NCBI GenBank assembly: GCA_964030475.1 | Contig: CAXIPT010000003.1 | Coordinates: forward strand, 10,059,953 to 10,123,952 | DNA from: Tethya wilhelma | Lineage: Eukaryota; Porifera; Demospongiae; Tethyida; Tethyidae | Direction of reading: 5' to 3' | Length of the DNA stretch: 64,000 nucleotides | Part shown: one piece after another, positions 40,945 through 50,941 of the stretch | How the letters are laid out: each line of letters begins with the position of its first letter | Numbering within the stretch: the stretch's first letter is position 1 | Position numbers and translations under genes: made by a program | Notes under the pieces: model-generated | Told to the model about the DNA's origin: nothing | Databases searched by the model: none | The model's input: only the letters and a program-made list of their open reading frames with translations

Positions 40945-41757
40945 AAGTTTCAGTTCCTCCAAAGATTTCTTCTCACTGCGAGCTCGTACTTCTTGCCTTT
41001 TAGTTTGGAGAATCTGCTTTAGAATGTTGCCATTGCCAATGCTCCACCTGTAAGAAGCTTTACTCAAGGCCTCAGTAGAGAAGACCATATCATCCAATTT
41101 ACCTGCCATTATTGCTGAAATCAAGAAGGCATCACCAAGCAGAGGAGTAATATGTAGTGACTTTGATCCAGCTTCAATAGCTGTGGACTATTCACAGCAT
41201 GGAGCGAGCTGTCTATCAGTACTAACAGATGAACAAATTATACTTCCAAGGAAGCATGACTGAGCTACATCAAAACTGTAAGGGAGGTGTGTACATTACC
41301 TATTCTATGTAAGGAGTTCATTATTGATCCGTATCAAGTCTACGAGGCTAGATTAGCAGGGGCTGACTGTATTTTACTCATTGTGGCAGCCTGATTGGAT
41401 AAGGCAAATCTAAAAATGCTGACTCAGCTATCACATGAGCTTGGAATGGGGGTATTAGTGGAAGTTCATAACAGAGAGGAACTAGAATGTGCTATGAAAC
41501 CTCCTGTGAAACTCATTGGAATCAATAATCGTGATCTCAAGACGTTTATGACATCTTTGGAGACAACGCTGACATTAAAGACACATGTGCCTGCTGATCG
41601 ACTGGTGGTGAGTGAGAGTGGGATTCATGCAGGCTCTGATGTGAAGATGCTCTGGGAACATGGGGTGAAGGCATTCCTAATAGGAGAGGCACTCATGAAA
41701 TCAAAACAACCTGGGAAAGTTGGAGAAGATATTATCATTCTTGAAACCGGCCAATGA
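40945..41757 (+). pseudogene. trpC: trpC-like gene copy B with an inverted N-terminal block
   Basis: Homologous to copy A. The block 40945-41028 is the reverse complement of what copy A has at this place, so the N-terminal residues (ILKQILQTKRQEVRARSEKK) are encoded on the minus strand. Downstream, [20 protein letters not shown] is intact, where copy A has an insertion. The frame breaks near 41235 (extra bases) and near 41390 (VAA then an altered codon and TGA). It is open again from 41395, with GINNRDLKTF, VVSESGIH and FLIGEALM. Near the end, GKVGEDIIILETG replaces the expected GKELEKIL through a small deletion. Copies A and B carry different lesions, so they decayed independently. Confidence 0.87.
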
Positions 41758-41899
41758 AATGTAGAAAAACTCAAACACATACATGTACACTTTAATAATT
41801 ATTAATTAATTTTCACACACCACTGATTGTTATCTGCTATTCTCTGTAACAAATTAAGACAAAAATACTAGAAAATTACAATACGTATATTAATAGAAT

Positions 41900-43010
41900 T
41901 TACAAAAAACAACTGAATTGATTAAAAAAAACAGTGACCTCAGAGAGTTTTATTGTGTACACGAAATCTAGCACCCTCATATTGTGTATAATTATGTATG
42001 TGAATTGTATTGTGAATGTCCGGAGGTCAAAGGTCACAAGAGTTAAGCGAGCTTCAAATACTGTTACCAATGCAGCAGCACCATCATCAGCTATACAGTT
42101 TGTAGCAAGATGCAAATTTTCAAGTTTTGAGTGAAGTTTCTGTAGTGCATTTGATTTGCTAATGCATGTGCTCCACCATTTCCAATACGGTTCTGTGTAA
42201 GGTTTAAAGACTTCAATGTTGAATTGCATTTTAAAGTGTCAGCAAAAGCAGTAGCTCCTTCATCAGTGATTCATTAGCATTGTTTCGTTGAAGGTTTAGC
42301 GACGAATTAGTAATCAGTGCTTTAGCTAAGGCAGTCACCCCAGCAGCTGAAATGTTACAGTTATTTGCAAGGTCTAAGTATTTCAAAGATGAATTGCTTT
42401 TCAGCATATCAGCAAATGCAATAGCTCCCTCATCACCTGTACGGTTGTCTCTTAGGCTTAGTGACTCTATAGTTGAAAGCTCCCAAGATAAGGTTGATTT
42501 ACCAATTCCAGGAGCTCCCTCTATCAGAACTTGTTTGATAGAAATCTTTTTCCCTTTTGCACTAATAGCTGGCTTTAGAATATTTTTTAATTTTATGAAT
42601 TTCTTCCCACAGAAAACTACCACATTATCAATAAGCCCATGAATGGTTGCATTTCTCATATACTCAAAATCTTCACGACACTCTATGAGCTCACTCTCGA
42701 TTACAGCCAACTTAGTATACTCCTTTGCTTCTAGACTGGGCCATTTATTGTCAGACTTTTTATTACAAGTATAGTATGATCTCAGGTAGAAGGCATAGTG
42801 GTCACATGGAGAGGAAAAATGGGGATTAGGTGGAACTAATGCACAAGCATCACTAACTGCACAAAGTGTATGCTTGTCGACCTCTAGTTGCTTACTGGTA
42901 GTAGCCACATTTAAAGGTCTCGAAACTTTCTTGTGGAAATGGAAATCACCTTGGAAATGTCCTGAGACTCCTGTAGAAATTGAAGTGTAATTAGTCTATG
43001 ATTATAGTCG

Positions 43011-43045
<35 letters not shown>

Positions 43046-43251
43046 TATAGTTGCATGACCTTTAAGTGGGCAGCACTTGATGCATGGTCGAGTACTGCAT
43101 ACAAGGGCATGCAACTGTTTTGTTGGCCATTGACCCCTTGTGACCCTAGCTACTCTATTGTCACCTCCACCCAGCTACTAATGGGCAAGTTACACTGTGG
43201 GTGTATTTTCCAAGGCAATCACATGTATCTAAGCAAACAATAGTTCCAAAA

Positions 43252-43290
<39 letters not shown>

Positions 43291-43769
43291 ACGTACCTTT
43301 TTTTCTGCAGTTCTTCAGCAACAATTCCCAGTCCAACTGCCTTACTTTGAAGTGCTCTAATCAAGTCTTGAAGTGTGGCATACTTTTCACCTGTTTCCGG
43401 GCTCCATTGAACCCATGTACTGAGCATATCTATTAGCCAGCTTTTAGGTGCACTACTGAACAGAGCTGGCTTTGCTGCAATTACTTCAAGTTCACTAGAG
43501 GTAAACCCCAATGATACTCCAATCTCTTTCCACTGGTGTGCATAGTTGGCTAATGCTTCAGAGAGCCATGAAACATCTTCTTCAAATAGTCTTGTTGAGT
43601 TTGCATTCAGAGTCTGTTGTTGGGGGACTAGACCAGGAACAGACCACTCTACACTACTTATATCTTGTCCTTGTGATAACATTGAGCATAATTTGGATGA
43701 TGGTGGCCAAATGGTACACTCTGTAGCTAGTTCCTCACAAATCCTTGAAGATGAAGAGCTATTGACCAC
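41900..43769 (-). pseudogene. NLR 3: Death domain and P-loop fused to LRR by internal deletion
   Basis: Exon one, 43769-43297, encodes a Ser-rich leader and a complete Death-fold domain close to NLR1 (FEEDVSWLSEALANYAHQW). Exon two starts at 42970 (G-V-S-G-H-F-Q-G) and runs through DHYAFYLRSYY to GAPGIGKSTLSWEL. It then jumps directly into STIESLSLRDN, a leucine-rich repeat. The rest of NACHT, including the Walker B region, is absent. The LRR frame breaks near 42270. The C-terminal repeat (LENLHLATNCIADDGAAAL) continues in another frame to about 41990. This is either a pseudogene or a truncated Death-plus-P-loop protein. It ends about 140 bp from trpC copy B, convergent. Confidence 0.85.
43016..43042. 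repeat. (CA)n microsatellite in NLR3 intron
   Basis: CA array about 45 bases from the acceptor of exon two; a second array at 43251-43290 begins directly at the donor of exon one (43296-43295). Confidence 0.9.
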
Positions 43770-43982
43770 TTCAGAATCCTGGCTTAATGTCCTATAGTGT
43801 TGTGTTGTAATTCTACTCTTTCAGGTTGTTGACAATTTGCTATCATTTTCTCAATCACTTGTAATTCTCCAGCAACATCACTTGGAAACTTACTGCACAG
43901 TACGGAATGATAATACGATGCTCACTTGTTAGTCATGTGCTTAATAAGGCTTCTCTCATTAGTCAAAAGTATGCACATTGTG

Positions 43983-44067
43983 TAGCTTTGTACCCAGGTG
44001 CCTATAGGCTCTCCCCTTTGACCTTACCATTAGTGTATGGTCAAAGGAGAGAGCCTGGGTATGAGGC
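43983..44067. mobile_element. Foldback element of the TAGCCTCG family
   Basis: Left part TAGCTTTGTACCCAGG and GGCTCTCCCCTTTGACC are mirrored by GGTCAAAGGAGAGAGCC and CTGGGTATGAGGCC. The ends have decayed and no target duplication is visible. Confidence 0.6.
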
Positions 44068-44219
44068 CAGAACTAGGACTAAGGAATTAAGGAATTAAGC
44101 AACAGAATGAGGACCATTGAAAGCCTAGACATGGACACAGTTCTACAAACATAACAAATCAAAAATAACTTTGAATTGTGATCACGTGTGTACAACAGTT
44201 TTTGATCCTTTTCTGCTTC

Positions 44220-44560
44220 AACTCTGTTCTTTCCAGTCATAGTCGCTCTTAGCTCTGCTGGGAAGCAATCCTTCCTAAATCAGAGTGATCTTTCTGACAA
44301 TTTCCCCTATACAGAGAGAACGAGAGGTCTCAACAACAATTCACCCCTGGCATAATAGTTCTAAGCTTGTCCACAATTTCCCTTTGCACTTACTTGCAGT
44401 GGATATTGGTACCTCAAAATCAACATTCTTGAAGCTGCCATCTTTATACTGATCCTCACTATTCTGAACACAGTCCTCTGAGGGTTCTTTTCATCCATAG
44501 CTTCACAAGTACAAATTTTTATTAATCTCACAGACAGACTGAATTGTAGAAGAGAAACAG
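44220..44560 (-). pseudogene. Decayed copy of the unidentified short gene
   Basis: The minus strand shows AMDEKNPQRTVFRIVRIS at about 44440-44505 and a last-exon fragment (GEIVRKITLI, then a stop) at about 44225-44310. Part of this is the identical counterpart of 28200-28330. Confidence 0.6.
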
Positions 44561-45518
44561 CCACTTTAACTACATGGTAAAATTAAAACCAACACTGTCT
44601 TAAAGAAGAAATGATTGTAAACTTACAGCAAGCATCCTAAATAATTTGCTCTGTTCAATTGCCACAATTCAATCTCTTTATAATATTCCTACATAATTTT
44701 ACAGTCATGAAAACATACATATATGCACGCTACTAATTCCTACTATTGCATGGGTGCATGCATGTTTTAACTGGATTGTTACAATGATGAGTTAAATGTT
44801 TGAGTACCATATGACTGTGCTGTATCAAATCAATAATACAAGGTGTGTGCACTGGCCACGTAAGTATCAATAGATGAGCACATGGATGATTAAAATTAGT
44901 AATGAACTAAGAGTGGGATTTTTACCATTATTGGTAATGGTAGCGGCGTGCTTGAAAAATTCTAAATTCTAATTCATTTAGGTTGATCTGCTTGAAGCAA
45001 AAATTCAAATCATGCAGAATGGGCTCACTCTACCATCCTTAATGCAATAGCCAATAGGATCCTTCCAACAGCAGTTACCGTGTAACCAGAAATACTGACA
45101 AAGATTTTAATTTGATTGTTTGACGGTCAAAGTCTAAATCATCAAATTTAAATTAAATCTGCCAATATTTTGGCCCCCATAATTATATGCATATACTATA
45201 TATTATTAATTTATGTGCATGCGCAAATTGTCGAATTTAAATTCATCAATATTTTTATTGTACGTTCAGCAGAGCAAACCAAAATTTTTTGATTTCCAGC
45301 TATACAGTAATTATAACTCTTGTAGTCTATCAGTATCCTCATGAGCACAAAATTACACTGTTTTCATATTGGAAGCAATCACTATGTAAATACCTTTCTT
45401 TCTTCCTCTCCTGGTTTCTTGATCTTCTTCCTCTTCTCTTCAGGAGCTCTTGGAGTGGCCCCCAGTCCCAGACCTCCAACACGGGGGATGAACTCAATGG
45501 GCTCTACCAGCCTGGGAC

Positions 45519-45562
<44 letters not shown>
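44392..45562. repeat. 1171-bp duplicate of 28200-29370
   Basis: Identical partner of the segment after the N at 28199. It ends in a GT array at the N at 45563. It contains a copy of the GPKOW exon encoding VGGLGLGATP (45511-45394). Confidence 0.85.
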
Positions 45563-45563
45563 N

Positions 45564-45720
45564 CGAGTGTACAGTTTGAGAATGACAATGAGTGGATATT
45601 TGACAATGACCATGAGTGCACAGTTTGAGAATGACAATGAGTGCATATTTGAGAATGACCATGAGTTTTGACAATGACCATGGGTAGTTTGAGAATGACA
45701 ATGCACGTTTGACAATTTTG
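45564..45720. repeat. Minisatellite of GAGAATGACAATGAGTG-type units
   Basis: Repeated degenerate units alternate CAGTTTGAGAATGACAATGA with ATATTTGACAATGACCATGA, starting right after the N at 45563. Its length may be misassembled. Confidence 0.8.
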
Positions 45721-45997
45721 TCCTATTTGGAATTCCATAGGTGGTCTCCAATTTGGGCCATTTTACATAAAATAAATTTCATAAAACGTAGTATAATTCT
45801 TGTCTTTTTGCAGGGAACAGAAATTGCAGAACCGGCAGAAAATACTTAGCATGTCAGCGTTGCATCTGTCATGTGACATGTTCATGAATAAATTAGCCCC
45901 ACCCACATAATTTTAATCCACAGTTCTACAAACATTAACCAACAAAAAAAATGTAAATCTGTGTGTACAACAGTTTTTGACCCTTTTCTACTTCGAC

Positions 45998-46445
45998 TCA
46001 GTCATTGTCACTCTTAGCTCTGCTGGGAGGCAAGCCTTCCAAAATCAGAGTAATCTTTTTGACAATTTCCCCTACACAGAGAGGAGAGGTCTCAACAACA
46101 ATTCATTCTTGGAACACTGCCTATCCTTATACACTTACTTGCACTGGATATTGGTGCCTCAAAGTCAACATTCTTGAAGCTGCCATCTTTGCTGATCCTC
46201 ACTATTCTGAACACAGTCCTCTGAGGGTTCCTTTCATCCATAACTTCACAAGCACAAATTTTATGAATCTCATAGACAGACTGAAAGTAGGAGAGAAACA
46301 AAAAATTTAACTGCAGCACAAAACTAATAAAGCAAAACATGATGTGATGGTACTAAACTTACAGGTTTAGAGAGGCTTCGGGCAAACAACCTAGATGATC
46401 TACTCTGTCCAACTGGGTCAACTTCAATTCGGTCTCCAGATATAA
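45998..46445 (-). CDS. 3' end of an unidentified gene (three exons)
   Basis: Three exons join in frame with GT-AG borders: 46445-46363 (ISGDRIEVDPVGQSRSSRLF and ARSLSKP), 46280-46139 (SVYEIHKICACEVMDERNPQ, then RTVFRIVRISKDGSFKNVDF) and 46071-45998 (REIVKKITLILEGLPPSRAK and SDND, stop). The start was not found; it should lie upstream, but phase does not fit a simple junction with the GPKOW exons at 46921. At least three decayed copies exist (about 28200, 34490 and 44400), so the segment travels with the duplicated block. I do not recognise the family. Confidence 0.5.
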
Positions 46446-46920
46446 CTACAGTACATAATCATACCAATTTACACACAATTATAGCCAAACACACTGGCCT
46501 AATAAGTCAGGTCCTCCCTTCCCTGCACGCTTATCACGCTAAGCACAGAAGAGTAATTTGTGAGACTCAATATGCCAAAAAATATAGCCTTGAATAAACT
46601 AGGCTATCCCCTATTTATTTGCTCCCTGTTCTTACTTACCCAGAAGCACTTCACGAACTTTATGAACCATGATAACATTATAAGACTGCAGAAGATGGCA
46701 TTGAATCATACTACTCTAGTATGCTCTGGTGAATGCAGTGGTGTGTGAGTGAGTGTAAGCAGCTAACAGTATCAGTAAAATGACATTGTAAACTTGTCTA
46801 AATACATTTTCCCCTCAGATATATTGTTTGTAGTACAGAGCAAACTGGAACACCAAAAATAGTATGGAACTAGTGACGTTGTGATGAACACAGTCAACTA
46901 TGGTGTAGCCATTCCCCTAC

Positions 46921-47888
46921 CTGTTCTGGTCTCAGTTCAATGTCTGCCAGCTCATCCTCCTCCCTGCCCTCCACCACTGGGGGCTTGTTCTGGAGAATAA
47001 GAGGCACTGACAGACCCTCACCACCTCCACCACCCTCACCGCCCCTCAGCTGGGCCTCTTGGAACTCTGGGAAACATAAGACAAAGATTCATTTAGACAG
47101 TTCCAGACTCTGAGAACAAAGTTAATAAGATAAAGACATTAAATGAGGTACCGGTATAAAAACATGCTGAGATCTGGACACAGAATGTGTTGGAAATTGA
47201 GAAGAGGACTTATAGGCTACCAATTTTGATAATTATTGTCTTAGCTTTAAAAAAAATGTGTTTCCCTTCATGTCCATCGTATCACAGACCTAACAATAAA
47301 CTGTACTAATGTACCCACGATGGGTACATTAGTACAGTTGTCATACCCTATCATAGACAACTAATGTACTCATGTAAACACATACCCTTCAAGACTGCCT
47401 GTGCAGCCTCTTTTTCCAAGGCTATCTCTTCTTCACTTCTCTCATCTTTCTTCTCTGTCTTATCAGAGGAGGACTCTGTCTTGTTTGAGGAGGACTCTGT
47501 CTTAGTGCCAGGTGGAAGACGCCAGTTGTTCTTACCAATGAATGGTACTATGTACTCTTTCTCAGTGGCTTGGGGTTTGGAACTGCAGGATTAGGATACA
47601 GACATGCTGTTATATCATGGACAGATAGGGAAGGGATTCACAAGTCTTATTGAAAACACCTTATATTATATTGTGTAATTTCATGAGGAGAGGCAAGTAC
47701 ATGTCAATAAAATAAGTATTCACTGACCTTTGTACTTCTTTTCCTTCTAAAGAAAAGACAAAGTCTGTCTGTTCTTTTGCACTGTCAGCAGCTGCAACTG
47801 GCTTTACTTTCTGAGAGCTTGCCTTCTTTTGAAAGGTGAAGGACAGTTTAGGTGGACCTCTAGTAGCTTGCTCTGTTTCTCCCTCCAT
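46921..47888 (-). CDS. GPKOW: GPKOW N-terminal exons, copy C (intact)
   Basis: Exon one 47888-47728 (start MEGETEQATRGPPKLSFTFQ, ending at LEGKEVQ). Exon two 47582-47386 (SSKPQATEKEYIVPFIGKNN). Exon three 47066-46921 (EFQEAQLRGG, VPLILQNKPP, DELADIELRPEQ). Phases match across both junctions, and the order matches the N-terminal part of animal GPKOW (EGRELQSVKPQ followed by VIPLI repeats). A following exon-four remnant near 46655-46740 is degenerate, with a stop in EY. The rest of the gene lies 18 kb away at 10.8-28.2 kb. Either the gene is broken by the duplications or the contigs are ordered wrongly. Confidence 0.85.
47299..47339. repeat. Intronic hairpin, GPKOW copy C
   Basis: Perfect 18-bp stem (47299-47316 with 47322-47339) and loop ACGAT. 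Compared with copy A at 35622-35681, the second stem pair is A-T instead of G-C, with both sides changed, and the tip is shorter. Confidence 0.9.
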
Positions 47889-48010
47889 TTTCACTAATTA
47901 AAGCGCATATACGTCAGTGGAGATCAAAGGAAATTGAATTTCCCGCGCTCTACTCTGAGCCCCGCCCATTGCAAATGTGAACAAATGACTTCTGAAATGA
48001 GCATGCAGCA
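47889..48010. promoter_or_regulatory. Bidirectional promoter between GPKOW and trpC copy C
   Basis: Between the divergent genes lie a CRE-like TACGTCAG (about 47910-47917), an E2F-like TTTCCCGCGC (47939-47948) and a GC box GCCCCGCCC (47959-47967), followed by ATTGCAAAT. The GC box and its GCAAATGTGAACAA flank recur in copies A and B (B with a CCAAT variant). Such sites are typical of housekeeping promoters. Confidence 0.5.
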
Positions 48011-48704
48011 AAGAGCCAAGCAGCAGCAACTAAAAGGCAAGAAGTACAAGCTCGCAGTGAGAAGAAATGTTTGGAGGAACTGAAACTTGCCGTTACCAAC
48101 AGTAAGAAGCTTCACTCAAGAACTAGAGAAGACCATATCATCCAATTTATCTGCCATTATTGCTGAAATCAAGAAGGCATCACCAAGCAGAGGAGTGATA
48201 TCATTTTATGTAGTGACTTTGATCCAGCTACAATAGCTGTGGACTACTCACAGCATGGGGCGAGCTGTCTGGGGGCAATACTAACAGACGAATAATATAT
48301 ACTTCATATATAGTTGGAGCTGACTCCTTCAGAATCAAAAGGAATTAAAGTTCTGAAGATAGAGTGCTCTAGTACTTTCAGCAAATTGTTAGAAAAAGCT
48401 GACAAGAGTGCACAATCAATGACTGTCAATCGTGTGTTAGTCTGTAAAAATGAGAAATTTATTGACCCTGTCCATGAGGTACCACTGGATGCTCCTATCT
48501 CACTTTGCGAACAGTTTGGTATACCAATGTCTGCTTTTATTTAAATGACACTGTTCAGCGAGATGTTAATACATCTACAAGTACTCAAAGGAATTTGTTT
48601 GATGTGTTGATGAGTATAAACTCTCGAGTGAAAGTCTTACCCAACAAGTGTACAGGTATAAATATTGGATTTAAGTGTTTTACTTAATATCCTTTTATGA
48701 TGTA

Positions 48705-48972
48705 CCGTATAGCTCCAAATTTTCGTGGTTCAAAAAGTTCGTGAAAAGTCTGTCTTTGCCGTTTTGAGCTAATTTTTGTGAATCACTAGCCTCGTCCCCA
48801 GGCCCCGAAGAAAGGCTTCGGGGCCTGGGGACGAGGCTAGTGAATCACGATCTCTGAAATTATATTGCCGATATACGGTTTTCTAAATTTACGTGGAGAA
48901 AATTTTCGTGATATACGGTCAAATCACGAAATTCACGAAAATATTGTACCACGAAAATTTGGAGCTATACGG
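48705..48972. mobile_element. MITE with 24-bp perfect TIRs and TA target duplication
   Basis: Ends at 48705-48728 and 48949-48972 are perfect inverted repeats (begin CCGTATAGCTCC), flanked by TA on both sides (48703-48704 and 48973-48974). It is 268 bp with no coding capacity. The TA duplication suggests a Tc1/mariner-like mobiliser. It hosts another element at 48787-48839. Confidence 0.9.
48787..48839. mobile_element. 53-bp perfect foldback element with 9-bp target duplication
   Basis: Two 24-bp arms (begin TAGCCTCGTCCCCAGG) surround a 5-nt loop AAAGG. Both flanks are GTGAATCAC (48778-48786 and 48840-48848). It is nested in the TA-flanked MITE and therefore younger than it. Confidence 0.9.
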
Positions 48973-50400
48973 TATAATTATATTATTAAATAATGCTTGC
49001 TTTATTAAATACCCACAGGAGATTATGGGGAGACCAGAGGCTACGAAATTCTGTGATAGACGTACTGGCTGAAATGGAGATTGGCTGGACCCCTGATGCT
49101 GTACACTCTATTGGAGATTCCTATGTGAATGTCTTGACATCTTCGCTATAATGGTATCTTGATCCTCATCATCAGCGTCTGTTGTCGAGAGGTATTAATC
49201 TTCCCAAGGAGGTTACTCAACTTGAAGGGTTCAATGATTGGCAGAAAAAGAAAATTAAGGAACCAAGGATGAGTATAGCTCTACTTTAGATGGTCACATT
49301 CAGTCACTGAGTAGAACTCTTTCTCAACCTTGGCTGGCAAGAAGTGAGTACTCAAAACTTCGCTCTCTTACAGAAGGTGCCATGTACAAATACAAATGCT
49401 ATCTGGACCAAAAGAATGATGAAATGCAGGCAGCTCAGAGGCAGACAACGCAAAAACGACTGGTATCAGATGTACTAGAAGTCCGTACATACTTGACATG
49501 TGGTGACCCAATAGACCTCTCATATTATTCGGCTACACTGGTCCATTTTCCACCGGTTTGCTACTGGTGTGGGTTACCAGAGGAAACACTCGTTAAAGAC
49601 CAAGAATTTGCAGAACTGTGTCGAACCTATCAGACTGTACATGCAATATGCATGTTTTGTAAGCAAGATTCAAAACAACCGTTTACTCGGCATCCTATGA
49701 ATGCTCCAAAACGTTGAAAAAAATAATCTTATATATCTGTTTATATATGCAGTAACTTACTGTTGATGCAATATGTCAGAATGTTTCAACCTTTTTCTGT
49801 TTTTTTCTTTGAATATTTTGTACAGTATAGCTTTCTTACTTGATGTCATGTATTTCTTCATGTTTTTTGTACATTTGTAGTGTTTTGTCTAGTGACAGGA
49901 AATGAATACCTTAATTGCATTATTATTATTATCAAACCGACCTACCGACCCTACCTACTTGTAGGGGAAGCCCGAGAAACAGAGAATAAAGTTGAAGTGG
50001 TCTAAGGGAGGTGTGTACATTACCCATTCTATGCAAGGAGTTTATTATTGATCCATATGATTATCAAGACTACGAGGCTAGATTAGCAGGGGCTGACTGC
50101 ATGTATTTTACTCATTGTGGCAGCATTGGACGAAGCAAATCTAAAAATGCTGACTCAGCTATCACATGACCTAGGAATGGAAGTATTAGTGAAAGTTCAT
50201 AACAGAGAGGAACTAGAACGTGCTCTGACACTTCCTGTGAAACTCATTGGAATCAGTAATCGTGATCTCAAGACATTTGTGACATCTTTGGAGACAACCC
50301 TGACATTAAAGACACACAGGGTGAAGGCATTCCTATAATAGCAGAGGCACTCATGAAATCAAAACAACCTGGGAAAGAGTTGGAGAAGATATTAATTATC

Positions 50401-50941
50401 ATGCTTCAGACCCATTACTTAGCTTATACACCCAGGGGAAACTTAACTTTTGTTATTGGACCACTTTTAAGCACTTTAGTTCTGTGTATAACCTTTTCAC
50501 TCCCAATCCACCATGCATGCATGTCTGACACTTCAATACCCTAGCCTCGTACCCAGCTATGCTTAACTTTGCAACTTTGTGAAATTTAAAATACGCGCCG
50601 GGGAAGGCCTGGGAACGAGGCTATCAATACCCAACATAAATGTCACAGTATACGTATTGTTCACGGTTATAAACAGGGTACTGTGACAACAGAGTTGTGG
50701 GCGTGCACTCAACACACATACAGCAACCACAACTGTTACATTATAGTAGTAAATAATGCATAATTATACATGGAGATGTTACAGGGGCCAAAGAGAAAAG
50801 AAGGTAGAACATATACATGTGGCCAGCATTATACTACTGTTATAATACTAGTAAAGTACAAAAAACTGATATAAATCAAAACAGTGGTATACCAGTATAT
50901 TCTTAGAGCTCGATACTGTTTTACTATAATGTGATAGCAAT
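50401..50941. other. Intergenic between trpC copy C and NLR4
   Basis: Apart from the foldback element at 50542-50623, nothing is recognised. The flanking genes converge here, as in the other two units. Confidence 0.6.
50542..50623. mobile_element. 82-bp foldback-family element with 9-bp target duplication
   Basis: Ends TAGCCTCGTACCCAG and CTGGGAACGAGGCTA are inverted repeats with one mismatch. Both flanks are TCAATACCC (50533-50541 and 50624-50632). Same family as 48787-48839. Confidence 0.9.

Larger units (their letters stand above)
48306..50001 (+). pseudogene. Inserted unidentified gene fragment inside trpC copy C
   Basis: Plus-strand coding pieces: 48314-48544 (KVLKIECSSTFSKLLEKADK, MTVNRVLVCKNEKFIDPVHE), continuing in shifted frame to NKCTG. 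A GT-AG-like intron (about 48655-49019) holds the foldback elements. The next piece is about 49020-49290 (VIDVLAEMEIGWTPDAVHSI, with in-frame stops), and the last is 49382-49717 (PPVCYWCGLPEE and ICMFCKQDS, two CxxC pairs suggesting a zinc ribbon). A poly(A) signal-like AATAAA is near 49985. It retains an intron, so it is not a processed copy. It may be a host gene or a transposon-encoded gene; I do not recognise the family. Confidence 0.6.
48028..50400 (+). pseudogene. trpC: trpC-like gene copy C, split by a 1.7-kb insertion
   Basis: The 5' part (48028-48305) matches copies A and B up to LTDE, with several small indels. Homology stops at about 48305 and resumes at about 50002 with the VREVCTLPI segment. 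Downstream (50117-50400) GISNRDLKTF replaces GINNRDLKTF, so the conserved first Asn is Ser. The segment that contains VVSESGIH is deleted (from LKTH to RVKAFL). The copy cannot make an active enzyme. Confidence 0.88.

Noticed and set aside
45564..45720. Regular repeats near 45.6 kb as a CRISPR array
   Set aside because: The units are degenerate, contiguous and lack unique spacers. The context is an animal nuclear locus, so it is a minisatellite.
36275..50400. trpC copies as bacterial contamination
   Set aside because: They are flanked on both sides by spliced sponge genes, exist in three co-duplicated blocks, and share intergenic sequence with GPKOW and NLR neighbours.
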